This document shows, one piece after another, positions 19,730 to 33,100 of a stretch of DNA of 64,000 nucleotides. A program made the translations under genes and the position numbers. Within the stretch, counting starts at the first letter, position 1. Each line of letters starts with the position of its first letter. The notes below the pieces were generated by a model. The model saw only the letters and a list, made by a program, of their open reading frames with translations. It was not told the DNA's origin and searched no databases. Origin of the DNA: Rhodeus uyekii (lineage: Eukaryota; Chordata; Actinopteri; Cypriniformes; Acheilognathidae); assembly GCA_037043235.1 (NCBI GenBank), contig JAWRVZ010000327.1, positions 248,001-312,000 of the forward strand, written 5' to 3'.

Positions 19730-21013
19730 TGGAACAGAGGACCCACCTACAGACAAAACTAATTTTGGTTTCCATAATTTGCCTTTCAAATGACAAATGA
19801 TTAAAATATCTATACAATAAAATATCTAATACTTTTTTTTGGAGGAAAAGCTACAAGATGATATATGATATATGTCTGTGAATGACATATCTAAATCTAA
19901 ACCAGTTAAAGGTAAACAGCAGACAATCAATTCATGAGACAAAATTCATGTCGTTAAAAATGTGTTACCCTTATACAGTTGCTAGGGTAATGTAATCTAA
20001 ATGGCTGCTAAGGGTGTGACAATTAAAATAACAGTTACAGACCACATTTCTAGGCTGAAAGACCCAATAATTAGTAAACAGTTCTGTTTCATAATACTCT
20101 ATTTCAATTAACTGTTTACAAGAACTAATTTCTTCACTTGTGCACTAAAGAATAAGAGTTCTCGTTGCATCCTTGTTTTTGGACTGAAGAAATAGCATTC
20201 AAATATCATTTCATTCATTTCGTTTCATTCCAGTGTATAGCCTTAAAGAACTGACTTAAAATTGGATCATTGGAAAAAGACTCGTTGTGTAATCCTTAGC
20301 TGACATCTAGTGGCTGTAGATTGTAAATGTTGTTATTTTCATGTTAAAATTGTTCCAGTAAATGCATCTTGCATAAATGTAGTCCTTTAAAGTCTTTTAC
20401 ATAAAGTCTTGCTTTTTTTTAATTATAAATGGGAGCACATTTATGCTAATATTACAATTAATACATTAATTACGCTGACAAAACTAATGTTGGTTGCCAT
20501 AATTTGCCTTTCATTTATATAGATAAAACAAAATACTGAATACTTTTCTTTTTTCTTTTTTTTTTCCTTCAACATTTTGTTTTTATGTGCCTCAAATAAA
20601 AGGATTTTAGTTTTTTAGGAATAGAAGAAAAACACTCAAAATACAACTTTTTTTTTTAGCTAAAAGATAAGAATATAAAGAGTAATTGTTCTCGTTGCAT
20701 CCTTTGTCTCTGGACTGAAGAAATAGCACGCAAATATCTGTTTCATTCCACTGTATAGCCTTAAAGAACTAACTTAAAAATGTGTAATTGGCAACAGGCA
20801 TTGGCATTCATTGCGTATGAATTACATATTGAAATAAATACAGAAACCAGTTAAAGGTAAACAGCAGAGAATGAATTCATGAGTTAAAATGTATGTTGTT
20901 GAAAAATGTTATCCTAAATAGTTTACCTAGAGTGAGGTAAAATTACCCTAAAATAACATGAACTAGTTTGTTTCATAGCGTTGCTTACTTCATGTATAGA
21001 ACTAATTTTAATG
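19730..21013 (+). repeat. Duplicated inner block ending in a satellite-like monomer
   Basis: Segments repeat imperfectly: AACTAATTTTGGTTTCC at 19,759 and AACTAATGTTGGTTGCC at 20,485; CTCGTTGCATCC at 20,161 and 20,692; ACCAGTTAAAGGTAAACAG at 19,902 and 20,848. The order differs between copies, so this is not a simple tandem. 20,960-21,013 (TGAACTAGTTTGTTTCATAG ... ATAGAACTAATTT) is a diverged form of the spacer satellite. The right arm carries the mirror image at 35,428-36,520. Confidence 0.8.
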
Positions 21014-21033
21014 TGCATATATTATATTTAATT

Positions 21034-21540
21034 TGTTACGTCCCACACTTGGTCTAGGGGTTCAGGGACATAACATGGCAACGTTTGGCGTATTTAAGGT
21101 TGGCTCTGCCAGACATAAACACCATGGAGTCAACTCAAAGAAGCAATTTATTTACAAACTCAAGATTAATCACAAAAAAACAATACAACTTAGAAGGAAC
21201 AATCTCTTCGGAAGGGGGTAAAGGCCAAACAATAAACAAAACAGGTGATCTAACTGGGAGTTAACCCTCTTCCTAAACCTACAAAGGAAAAAGAAACAAA
21301 ATACAAGAATACTAACTCCCTAACTAAGGTCAAAACATGAGAAAAGATTTTACAAAACAAAATGGCACCCACCTTCCTACAGTTCCCGTACAAGAAAAAA
21401 TAATATCCAAAAGGTAGAACTTAAGAAGCACAAAAACAAAGACAAGACAAAGCACCGGCCTGGTACCAAACCAAACACAGTACAATACCAACATTTAACA
21501 AGTAACACGTATTTGAGAAGCAACCAGTTAGACAACCTCA
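21034..21540 (-). mobile_element. Probable LTR fragment in the spacer
   Basis: It starts TGTTACGTCCC and contains GTCTAGGGG, as the LTR candidate at 12,828 does in reverse. An AATAAA signal on the minus strand lies near 21,150. It separates the arm's satellite-like monomer from the main array. It has no counterpart at the right spacer edge, so it inserted after, or outside, the duplication. Limits on the right side are approximate. Confidence 0.4.
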
Positions 21541-23104
21541 ACAAGTGCTAATCAAAACAGTTGGCTCTACAACAGTACACGCACGCACACACTCACAGCC
21601 AGTCTGGCTTTGCATTGGCAAATAGTATGAAATAGTTTTGATGCATTTTTTATGCACAGAACTAATTCTCATGTGTATATGCATTATTGCTTTGCATTGT
21701 TCGAGCAAAACAATCAGTTGTTCACTGACAAATAGCATGAACTAGTTTGTTGCATTGCAGTTCTTACTTTGTGCATAGAACTAATTTGCTGCATTGCATT
21801 GCTTTGTGCACAGAACTAATTCTCATGTGCAATTGCATTATTGCTTTGCTTCGGTTGAGCTAAACAATAAGTTGTGCATTGACAAGTAGCATGAACTAGT
21901 TTGTTGCATTGCTTTGTTTATAGAACTAATTTGCTGCATTGCAGTGCTTTGTGCACAGAACTAATTCTCATGTGCACATGCATTATTCCTTTGCATTGTT
22001 CGAGCAAAACAATCAGTTGTGCACTGACAAATAGCATGAACTATTTTGTTGCATTGCAGTTCTTACTTTGTGCATAGAACTAATTTGCTGAATTGCATTG
22101 CTTTGTGCGCAGAACTCATTCTCATGTGCAATTATATTATTGCTTTGCATCGGTTGAGCTAAAAACAATAAGTTGTGCATTGACAAGTAGCATGAACTAG
22201 TTTGTTGCATTGGTTTGTGCATAGAACTAATTTGCTGCATTGCAGTGCTTTGTGCACAGAACTAATTTTCATGTGCAATTGCATTTTTGCTTTGCATTGG
22301 TTGAGCTAAACAATAAATTGTGCATTGACAAGTATCTCTTGTTGTTGCTTGTTGCATTGCAGTTCTTGCTTTGTGCATAGAACTAATTTGCTGCATTGCA
22401 GTGCTTTGTGCACAGAACTAATTTTCATGTGCAATTGCATTTTTGCTTTGCATTGGTTGAGCTAAACAATAAATTGTGCATTGACAAGTATCTCTTGTTG
22501 TTGCTTGTTGCATTGCAGTTCTTACTTTGTGCATATAACTAATTTGCTGCATTGCAATGCTTTGTGCACAGAACTAATTCTCATGTGCACATGCATTATT
22601 CCTTTGCATTGTTCGAGCAAAACAATCAGTTGTGCACTGACAAATAGCATGAACTAGTTTGTTGCATTGCAGTTCTTACTTTGTGCATAGAACTAATTTG
22701 GTGAATTGCATTGCTTTGTGCACAGAATTAATTCTCATGTGTAATTATATTATTGCTTTGCATCGGTTGAGCTAAACAATAAGTTGTGCATTGACAAGTA
22801 GCATGAACTAGTTTGTTGCATTGCTTTGTGCATAGAACTAATTTGCTGCATTGCAGTGCTTTGTGCACAGAACTAATTCTCATGTTCAAAATGATGCACT
22901 GCTTTGCATTGCAATGCTTTGCTTTGCATTGACAAATAGTGTGAAATAGTTTTGATGCATTGCATTGCTTTGTGCATAAAACTAATTATCATGTGCAATT
23001 GCATTTTTGCATTGCATTGGTTGAGCTAGACAATAAATTGTGCATTGACAAGTAGCTCTTGTTGTTGCTTGTTGCATTGCAGTTTTTACTTTGTGCATAG
23101 AACT

Positions 23105-24222
23105 AATTTGCTGCATTGCAGTGCTTTTGTGCACAGAACTAATTCACATGTGCAATTGCATTTTTTGCTTTGCATCAGTTGAGCTAAACAATAAGTTGTG
23201 CATTGACAAGTAGCATGAACTAGTTTGTTGCATTGCAGTTCTTACTTTGTGCATAGAACTAATTTGCTGCATTGCATTGCTTTGTGCGCAGAGCTCATTC
23301 TCGTGTGCAATATGATGGACTGCTTTGCATTGCAATGCTTCACTTTGCATTGACAAATAGTATGAAATAGTTTTGATGCATTGCATTGCTTTGTGCATAG
23401 AACTAATTATCATGTGCAATTGCACTTTTCTTTGCATTGGTTGAGCTAAACAATAAGTTGTGCATTGACAAGTAGCATGAACTAGTTTGTTGCATTGCTT
23501 TGTGCATAGAACTAATTTGCTGCATTGCAGTGCTTTGTGCACAGAACTAATTCTCATGTGCACATGCATTATTCCTTTGCATTGTTCGAGCAAAACAATC
23601 AGTTGTGCACTGACAAATAGCATGAACTAGTTAGTTGCATTGCAGTTCTTTGTGCATAGAACTAATTTGCTGCATTGCAGTGCTTTTGTGCACAGAACTA
23701 ATTCACATGTGCAATTGCATTTTTTGCTTTGCATCAGTTGAGCTAAACAATAAGTTGTGCATTGACAAGTAGCATGAACTAGTTTGTTGCATTGCAGTTC
23801 TTACTTTGTGCATAGAACTAATTTGCTGCATTGCATTGCTTTGTGCGCAGAGCTCATTCTCGTGTGCAATATGATGGACTGCTTTGCATTGCAATGCTTC
23901 ACTTTGCATTGACAAATAGTATGAAATAGTTTTGATGCATTGCATTGCTTTGTGCATAGAACTAATTATCATGTGCAATTGCACTTTTCTTTGCATTGGT
24001 TGAGCTAAACAATAAGTTGTGCATTGACAAGTAGCATGAACTAGTTTGTTGCATTGCTTTGTGCATAGAACTAATTTGCTGCATTGCAGTGCTTTGTGCA
24101 CAGAACTAATTCTCATGTGCACATGCATTATTCCTTTGCATTGTTCGAGCAAAACAATCAGTTGTGCACTGACAAATAGCATGAACTAGTTAGTTGCATT
24201 GCAGTTCTTTGTGCATAGAACT
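23105..24222. repeat. 559-bp tandem duplication inside the satellite
   Basis: Two consecutive blocks of about 559 bp, including 23,144-23,623 and 23,703-24,182, appear identical. Both carry the same unusual variants (GCATTTTTTGC, GAGCTCATTCTCGTG, ATGATGGACTG). Confidence 0.9.
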
Positions 24223-24904
24223 AATTTGATGAATTGCATTGCTTTGTGCACAGAACTAATTCTCATGTGCAATTATATTATTGCTTTGCATCGGTTGAGC
24301 TAAACAATAAGTTGTGCATTGACAAGTAGCATGAACTAGTTTGTTGCATTGCTTTGTGCATAGAACTAATTTGCTGCATTGCAGTGCTTTGTGCACAGAA
24401 CTAATTCTCATGTTCAAAATGATGCACTGCTTTGCATTGCAATGCTTTGCTTTGCATTGACAAATAGTGTGAAATAGTTTTGATGCATTGCATTGCTTTG
24501 TGCATAAAACTAATTATCATGTGCAATTGCATTATTGCTTTGCATCGGTTGAGCTAAATAATAAGTTGTGCATTGGCAAGTAGCACGAACTAGTTTGTTG
24601 CATTGCAGTTCTTACTTTGTGCATAGAACTAATTTGCTGCATTGCAGTGCTTTGTGCACAGAACTAATTCTCATGTGCAATTTTATTTTTGCTTTGCATT
24701 GGTTGAGCTAAACAATACATTGTGCATTGACAAGTAGCTCTTGTTGTTGCTTGTTGCATTGCAGTTCTTACTTTGTGCATAGAACTAATTTGCTGCATTG
24801 CAGTGCTTTTGTGCACAGAACTAATTCACATGTGCAATTGCATTATTGCTTTGCATCAGTTGAGCTAAACAATAAGTTGTGCATTGACAAGTAGCATGAA
24901 CTAG

Positions 24905-27900
24905 TTTGTTGCATTGCAGTTCTTTGTACATAGAACTAATTTGCTGTATTGCAGTGCTTTGCGCACAGAACTAATTCTCATGTGCTTATGCATTAATGCT
25001 TTGCATTTTTCGAGCAAAACAAGTGCACTGAAAAATAGCATGAACTAGTTTGTTGCATTGCAGTTCTTACTTTGTGCATGGAACTAATTTGCTGCATTGC
25101 ATTGCTTTGTGCACAGAATTATCATGTGCAATTGCATTATTGCTTTGCATCGGTTGAGCTAAATAATAAGTTGTGCATTGGCAAGTAGCACGAACTAGTT
25201 TGTTGCATTGCAGTTCTTACTTTGTGTATTGAACTATTTGCTGCATTGCAGTGCTTTTGTGCACAGAACTAATTCACATGTGCAATTGCATTATTGCTTT
25301 GCATCAGTTGAGCTAAACAATAAGTTGTGCATTGACAAGTAGCATGAACTAATTTGTTGCATTGCAGTTCTTACTTTGTGCATAGAACTAATTTTCTGCA
25401 TTGCATTGCTTTTTGCACAGAATTGATTCTCATGTGCAGTATGATGCACTGCTTTGCATTGCAATGCTTTGCTTTGCATTGACAAATAGTATGAAATAGT
25501 TTTGATGCATTGCATTGCTTTGTGCATAGAACTAATTATCATGTGCAATTGCACTTTTGCTTTGCATTGGTTGAGCTAAACAATAAGTTGTGCATTGACA
25601 AGTAGCATGAACTAGTTTGTTGCATTGCTTTGTGCATAGAACTAATTTGCTGCATTGCAGTGCTTTGTGCACAGAACTAATTCTCATGTGCACATGCATT
25701 ATTCCTTTGCATTGTTCGAGCAAAACAATCAGTTGTGCACTGACAAATAGCATGAACTAGTTAGTTGCATTGCAGTTCTTTGTGCATAGAACTAATTTGA
25801 TGAATTGCATTGCTTTGTGCACAGAACTAATTCTCATGTGCAATTATATTATTGCTTTGCATCGGTTGAGCTAAACAATAAGTTGTGCATTGACAAGTAG
25901 CATGAACTAGTTTGTTGCATTGCTTTGCGCACAGAACTAATTCTCATGTGCATATGCATTAATGCTTTGCATTTTTCGAGCAAAACAAGTGCACTGAAAA
26001 ATAGCATGAACTAGTTTGTTGCATTGCAGTTCTTACTTTGTGCATGGAACTAATTTGCTGCATTGCATTGCTTTGTGCACAGAATTATCATGTGCAATTG
26101 CATTATTGCTTTGCATCGGTTGAGCTAAATAATAAGTTGTGCATTGGCAAGTAGCACGAACTAGTTTGTTGCATTGCAGTTCTTACTTTGTGTATTGAAC
26201 TATTTGCTGCATTGCAGTGCTTTTGTGCACAGAACTAATTCACATGTGCAATTGCATTATTGCTTTGCATCAGTTGAGCTAAACAATAAGTTGTGCATTG
26301 ACAAGTAGCATGAACTAATTTGTTGCATTGCAGTTCTTACTTTGTGCATAGAACTAATTTGCTGCATTGCATTGCTTTTTGCACAGAATTGATTCTCATG
26401 TGCAGTATGATGCACTGCTTTGCATTGCAATGCTTTGCTTTGCATTGACAAATAGTATGAAATAGTTTTGATGCATTGCATTGCTTTGTGCATAGAACTA
26501 ATTATCATGTGCAATTGCACTTTTGCTTTGCATTGGTTGAGCTAAACAATAAGTTGTGCATTGACAAGTAGCATGAACTAGTTTGTTGCATTGCTTTGTG
26601 CATAGAACTAATTTGCTGCATTGCAGTGCTTTGTGCACAGAACTAATTCTCATGTTCAAAATGATGCACTGCTTTGCATTGCAATGCTTTGCTTTGCATT
26701 GACAAATAGTGTGAAATAGTTTTGATGCATTGCATTGCTTTGTGCATAAAACTAATTATCATGTGCAATTGCATTATTGCTTTGCATCGGTTGAGCTAAA
26801 TAATAAGTTGTGCATTGGCAAGTAGCACGAACTAGTTTGTTGCATTGCAGTTCTTACTTTGTGCATAGAACTAATTTGCTGCATTGCAGTGCTTTGTGCA
26901 CAGAACTAATTCTCATGTGCAATTTTATTTTTGCTTTGCATTGGTTGAGCTAAACAATACATTGTGCATTGACAAGTAGCTCTTGTTGTTGCTTGTTGCA
27001 TTGCAGTTCTTACTTTGTGCATAGAACTAATTTGCTGCATTGCAGTGCTTTTGTGCACAGAACTAATTCACATGTGCAATTGCATTATTGCTTTGCATCA
27101 GTTGAGCTAAACAATAAGTTGTGCATTGACAAGTAGCATGAACTAATTTGTTGCATTGCAGTTCTTACTTTGTGCATAGAACTAATTTGCTGCATTGCAT
27201 TGCTTTTTGCACAGAATTCATTCTCATGTGCAATTGCATTTTTGCTTTGCATTGGTTGAGCTAGACAAGTAGCATGAACTAGTTTGTTGCATTGCCGTTC
27301 TTTGTGCATAGAACTAATTTGCTGTATTGCAGTGCTTTGCGCACAGAACTAATTCTCATGTGCATATGCATTAATGCTTTGCATTTTTCGAGCAAAACAA
27401 GTGCACTGAAAAATAGCATGAACTAGTTTGTTGCATTGCAGTTCTTACTTTGTGCAAGGAACTAATTTGCTGCATTGCATTGCTTTGTGCACAGAATTAT
27501 CATGTGCAATTGCATTATTGCTTTGCATCGGTTGAGCTAAATAATAAGTTGTGCATTGGCAAGTAGCACGAACTAGTTTGTTGCATTGCAGTTCTTACTT
27601 TGTGTATTGAACTATTTGCTGCATTGCAGTGCTTTTGTGCACAGAACTAATTCACATGTGCAATTGCATTATTGCTTTGCATCAGTTGAGCTAAACAATA
27701 AGTTGTGCATTGACAAGTAGCATGAACTAATTTGTTGCATTGCAGTTCTTACTTTGTGCATAGAACTAATTTGCTGCATTGCATTGCTTTTTGCACAGAA
27801 TTGATTCTCATGTGCAGTATGATGCACTGCTTTGCATTGCAATGCTTTGCTTTGCATTGACAAATAGTATGAAATAGTTTTGATGCATTGCATTGCTTTG

Positions 27901-30900
27901 TGCATAGAACTAATTATCATGTGCAATTGCACTTTTCTTTGCATTGGTTGAGCTAAACAATAAGTTGTGCATTGACAAGTAGCATGAACTAGTTTGTTGC
28001 ATTGCTTTGTGCATAGAACTAATTTGCTGCATTGCAGTGCTTTGTGCACAGAACTAATTCTCATGTGCACATGCATTATTCCTTTGCATTGTTCGAGCAA
28101 AACAATCAGTTGTGCACTGACAAATAGCATGAACTAGTTAGTTGCATTGCAGTTCTTTGTGCATAGAACTAATTTGATGAATTGCATTGCTTTGTGCACA
28201 GAACTAATTCTCATGTGCAATTATATTATTGCTTTGCATCGGTTGAGCTAAACAATAAGTTGTGCATTGACAAGTAGCATGAACTAGTTTGTTGCATTGC
28301 TTTGTGCATAGAACTAATTTGCTGCATTGCAGTGCTTTGTGCACAGAACTAATTCTCATGTTCAAAATGATGCACTGCTTTGCATTGCAATGCTTTGCTT
28401 TGCATTGACAAATAGTGTGAAATAGTTTTGATGCATTGCATTGCTTTGTGCATAAAACTAATTATCATGTGCAATTGCATTATTGCTTTGCATCGGTTGA
28501 GCTAAATAATAAGTTGTGCATTGGCAAGTAGCACGAACTAGTTTGTTGCATTGCAGTTCTTACTTTGTGCATAGAACTAATTTGCTGCATTGCAGTGCTT
28601 TGTGCACAGAACTAATTCTCATGTGCAATTTTATTTTTGCTTTGCATTGGTTGAGCTAAACAATACATTGTGCATTGACAAGTAGCTCTTGTTGTTGCTT
28701 GTTGCATTGCAGTTCTTACTTTGTGCATAGAACTAATTTGCTGCATTGCAGTGCTTTTGTGCACAGAACTAATTCACATGTGCAATTGCATTATTGCTTT
28801 GCATCAGTTGAGCTAAACAATAAGTTGTGCATTGACAAGTAGCATGAACTAATTTGTTGCATTGCAGTTCTTACTTTGTGCATAGAACTAATTTGCTGCA
28901 TTGCATTGCTTTTTGCACAGAATTCATTCTCATGTGCAATTGCATTTTTGCTTTGCATTGGTTGAGCTAGACAAGTAGCATGAACTAGTTTGTTGCATTG
29001 CAGTTCTTTGTACATAGAACTAATTTGCTGTATTGCAGTGCTTTGCGCACAGAACTAATTCTCATGTGCTTATGCATTAATGCTTTGCATTTTTCGAGCA
29101 AAACAAGTGCACTGAAAAATAGCATGAACTAGTTTGTTGCATTGCAGTTCTTACTTTGTGCATGGAACTAATTTGCTGCATTGCATTGCTTTGTGCACAG
29201 AATTATCATGTGCAATTGCATTATTGCTTTGCATCGGTTGAGCTAAATAATAAGTTGTGCATTGGCAAGTAGCACGAACTAGTTTGTTGCATTGCAGTTC
29301 TTACTTTGTGTATTGAACTATTTGCTGCATTGCAGTGCTTTTGTGCACAGAACTAATTCACATGTGCAATTGCATTATTGCTTTGCATCAGTTGAGCTAA
29401 ACAATAAGTTGTGCATTGACAAGTAGCATGAACTAATTTGTTGCATTGCAGTTCTTACTTTGTGCATAGAACTAATTTTCTGCATTGCATTGCTTTTTGC
29501 ACAGAATTGATTCTCATGTGCAGTATGATGCACTGCTTTGCATTGCAATGCTTTGCTTTGCATTGACAAATAGTATGAAATAGTTTTGATGCATTGCATT
29601 GCTTTGTGCATAGAACTAATTATCATGTGCAATTGCACTTTTGCTTTGCATTGGTTGAGCTAAACAATAAGTTGTGCATTGACAAGTAGCATGAACTAGT
29701 TTGTTGCATTGCTTTGTGCATAGAACTAATTTGCTGCATTGCAGTGCTTTGTGCACAGAACTAATTCTCATGTGCACATGCATTATTCCTTTGCATTGTT
29801 CGAGCAAAACAATCAGTTGTGCACTGACAAATAGCATGAACTAGTTAGTTGCATTGCAGTTCTTTGTGCATAGAACTAATTTGATGAATTGCATTGCTTT
29901 GTGCACAGAACTAATTCTCATGTGCAATTATATTATTGCTTTGCATCGGTTGAGCTAAACAATAAGTTGTGCATTGACAAGTAGCATGAACTAGTTTGTT
30001 GCATTGCTTTGCGCACAGAACTAATTCTCATGTGCATATGCATTAATGCTTTGCATTTTTCGAGCAAAACAAGTGCACTGAAAAATAGCATGAACTAGTT
30101 TGTTGCATTGCAGTTCTTACTTTGTGCATGGAACTAATTTGCTGCATTGCATTGCTTTGTGCACAGAATTATCATGTGCAATTGCATTATTGCTTTGCAT
30201 CGGTTGAGCTAAATAATAAGTTGTGCATTGGCAAGTAGCACGAACTAGTTTGTTGCATTGCAGTTCTTACTTTGTGTATTGAACTATTTGCTGCATTGCA
30301 GTGCTTTTGTGCACAGAACTAATTCACATGTGCAATTGCATTATTGCTTTGCATCAGTTGAGCTAAACAATAAGTTGTGCATTGACAAGTAGCATGAACT
30401 AATTTGTTGCATTGCAGTTCTTACTTTGTGCATAGAACTAATTTGCTGCATTGCATTGCTTTTTGCACAGAATTGATTCTCATGTGCAGTATGATGCACT
30501 GCTTTGCATTGCAATGCTTTGCTTTGCATTGACAAATAGTATGAAATAGTTTTGATGCATTGCATTGCTTTGTGCATAGAACTAATTATCATGTGCAATT
30601 GCACTTTTGCTTTGCATTGGTTGAGCTAAACAATAAGTTGTGCATTGACAAGTAGCATGAACTAGTTTGTTGCATTGCTTTGTGCATAGAACTAATTTGC
30701 TGCATTGCAGTGCTTTGTGCACAGAACTAATTTCCATGTGCACATGCATTATTCCTTTGCATTGTTCGAGCAAAACAATCAGTTGTGCATTGACAAATAG
30801 CATGAACTAGTTAGTTGCATTGCAGTTCTTTGTGCATAGAACTAATTTGATGAATTGCATTGCTTTGTGCACAGAACTAATTCTCATGTGCAATTATATT

Positions 30901-33100
30901 ATTGCTTTGCATCGGTTGAGCTAAACAATAAGTTGTGCATTGACAAGTAGCATGAACTAGTTTGTTGCATTGCTTTGTGCATAGAACTAATTTGCTGCAT
31001 TGCAGTGCTTTGTGCACAGAACTAATTCTCATGTTCAAAATGATGCACTGCTTTGCATTGCAATGCTTTGCTTTGCATTGACAAATAGTGTGAAATAGTT
31101 TTGATGCATTGCATTGCTTTGTGCATAAAACTAATTATCATGTGCAATTGCATTATTGCTTTGCATCGGTTGAGCTAAATAATAAGTTGTGCATTGGCAA
31201 GTAGCACGAACTAGTTTGTTGCATTGCAGTTCTTACTTTGTGCATAGAACTAATTTGCTGCATTGCAGTGCTTTGTGCACAGAACTAATTCTCATGTGCA
31301 ATTTTATTTTTGCTTTGCATTGGTTGAGCTAAACAATACATTGTGCATTGACAAGTAGCTCTTGTTGTTGCTTGTTGCATTGCAGTTCTTACTTTGTGCA
31401 TAGAACTAATTTGCTGCATTGCAGTGCTTTTGTGCACAGAACTAATTCACATGTGCAATTGCATTATTGCTTTGCATCAGTTGAGCTAAACAATAAGTTG
31501 TGCATTGACAAGTAGCATGAACTAATTTGTTGCATTGCAGTTCTTACTTTGTGCATAGAACTAATTTGCTGCATTGCATTGCTTTTTGCACAGAATTCAT
31601 TCTCATGTGCAATTGCATTTTTGCTTTGCATTGGTTGAGCTAGACAAGTAGCATGAACTAGTTTGTTGCATTGCCGTTCTTTGTGCATAGAACTAATTTG
31701 CTGTATTGCAGTGCTTTGCGCACAGAACTAATTCTCATGTGCATATGCATTAATGCTTTGCATTTTTCGAGCAAAACAAGTGCACTGAAAAATAGCATGA
31801 ACTAGTTTGTTGCATTGCAGTTCTTACTTTGTGCAAGGAACTAATTTGCTGCATTGCATTGCTTTGTGCACAGAATTATCATGTGCAATTGCATTATTGC
31901 TTTGCATCGGTTGAGCTAAATAATAAGTTGTGCATTGGCAAGTAGCACGAACTAGTTTGTTGCATTGCAGTTCTTACTTTGTGTATTGAACTATTTGCTG
32001 CATTGCAGTGCTTTTGTGCACAGAACTAATTCACATGTGCAATTGCATTATTGCTTTGCATCAGTTGAGCTAAACAATAAGTTGTGCATTGACAAGTAGC
32101 ATGAACTAATTTGTTGCATTGCAGTTCTTACTTTGTGCATAGAACTAATTTGCTGCATTGCATTGCTTTTTGCACAGAATTGATTCTCATGTGCAGTATG
32201 ATGCACTGCTTTGCATTGCAATGCTTTGCTTTGCATTGACAAATAGTATGAAATAGTTTTGATGCATTGCATTGCTTTGTGCATAGAACTAATTATCATG
32301 TGCAATTGCACTTTTGCTTTGCATTGGTTGAGCTAAACAATAAGTTGTGCATTGACAAGTAGCATGAACTAGTTTGTTGCATTGCTTTGTGCATAGAACT
32401 AATTTGCTGCATTGCAGTGCTTTGTGCACAGAACTAATTCTCATGTTCAAAATGATGCACTGCTTTTGCATTGCAATGCTTTGCTTTGCATTGACAAATA
32501 GTGTGAAATAGTTTTGATGCATTGCATTGCTTTGTGCATAAAACTAATTATCATGTGCAATTGCATTATTGCTTTGCATCGGTTGAGCTAAATAATAAGT
32601 TGTGCATTGGCAAGTAGCACGAACTAGTTTGTTGCATTGCAGTTCTTACTTTGTGCATAGAACTAATTTGCTGCATTGCAGTGCTTTGTGCACAGAACTA
32701 ATTCTCATGTGCAATTTTATTTTTTCTTTGCATTGGTTGAGCTAAACAATACATTGTGCATTGACAAGTAGCTCTTGTTGTTGCTTGTTGCATTGCAGTT
32801 CTTACTTTGTGCATAGAACTAATTTGCTGCATTGCAGTGCTTTTGTGCACAGAACTAATTCACATGTGCAATTGCATTATTGCTTTGCATCAGTTGAGCT
32901 AAACAATAAGTTGTGCATTGACAAGTAGCATGAACTAATTTGTTGCATTGCAGTTCTTACTTTGTGCATAGAACTAATTTGCTGCATTGCATTGCTTTTT
33001 GCACAGAATTCATTCTCATGTGCAATTGCATTTTTGCTTTGCATTGGTTGAGCTAGACAAGTAGCATGAACTAGTTTGTTGCATTGCAGTTCTTTGTGCA
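24905..33100. repeat. Higher-order satellite repeat, about 4.08 kb, two copies
   Basis: 24,905-28,990 and 28,991-33,100 repeat with a shift of 4,084-4,086 at both ends, marked by shared variants TTTGTACATAG and GTGCTTATGCATTAATG at 24,925 and 29,009. In the middle the shift is 4,379: the second copy gained about 295 bp before 31,464 and lost about 293 bp after 32,311. Within each copy, 966-bp sub-blocks repeat (25,291/26,257 and 29,375/30,341). Confidence 0.88.

Larger units (their letters stand above)
1..21013. repeat. Left arm of a giant inverted repeat
   Basis: Every recognisable element from 1 to about 21,013 recurs in reverse complement and in mirrored order at about 35,428-57,460. Examples are the L1/Tx1 fragment at 18,074-18,828 against 37,424-38,178, the hAT at 14,484-15,609 against 40,643-41,768, and the Tc1 segment at 31-156 against 57,305-57,430. 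Compared stretches differ by only scattered substitutions and by indels concentrated in simple repeats. Base 1 pairs with 57,460, so the arm is truncated by the window start. The inner limit is where pairing stops, just past the satellite-like segment near 20,960-21,013. Identity is judged by eye. Confidence 0.97.
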
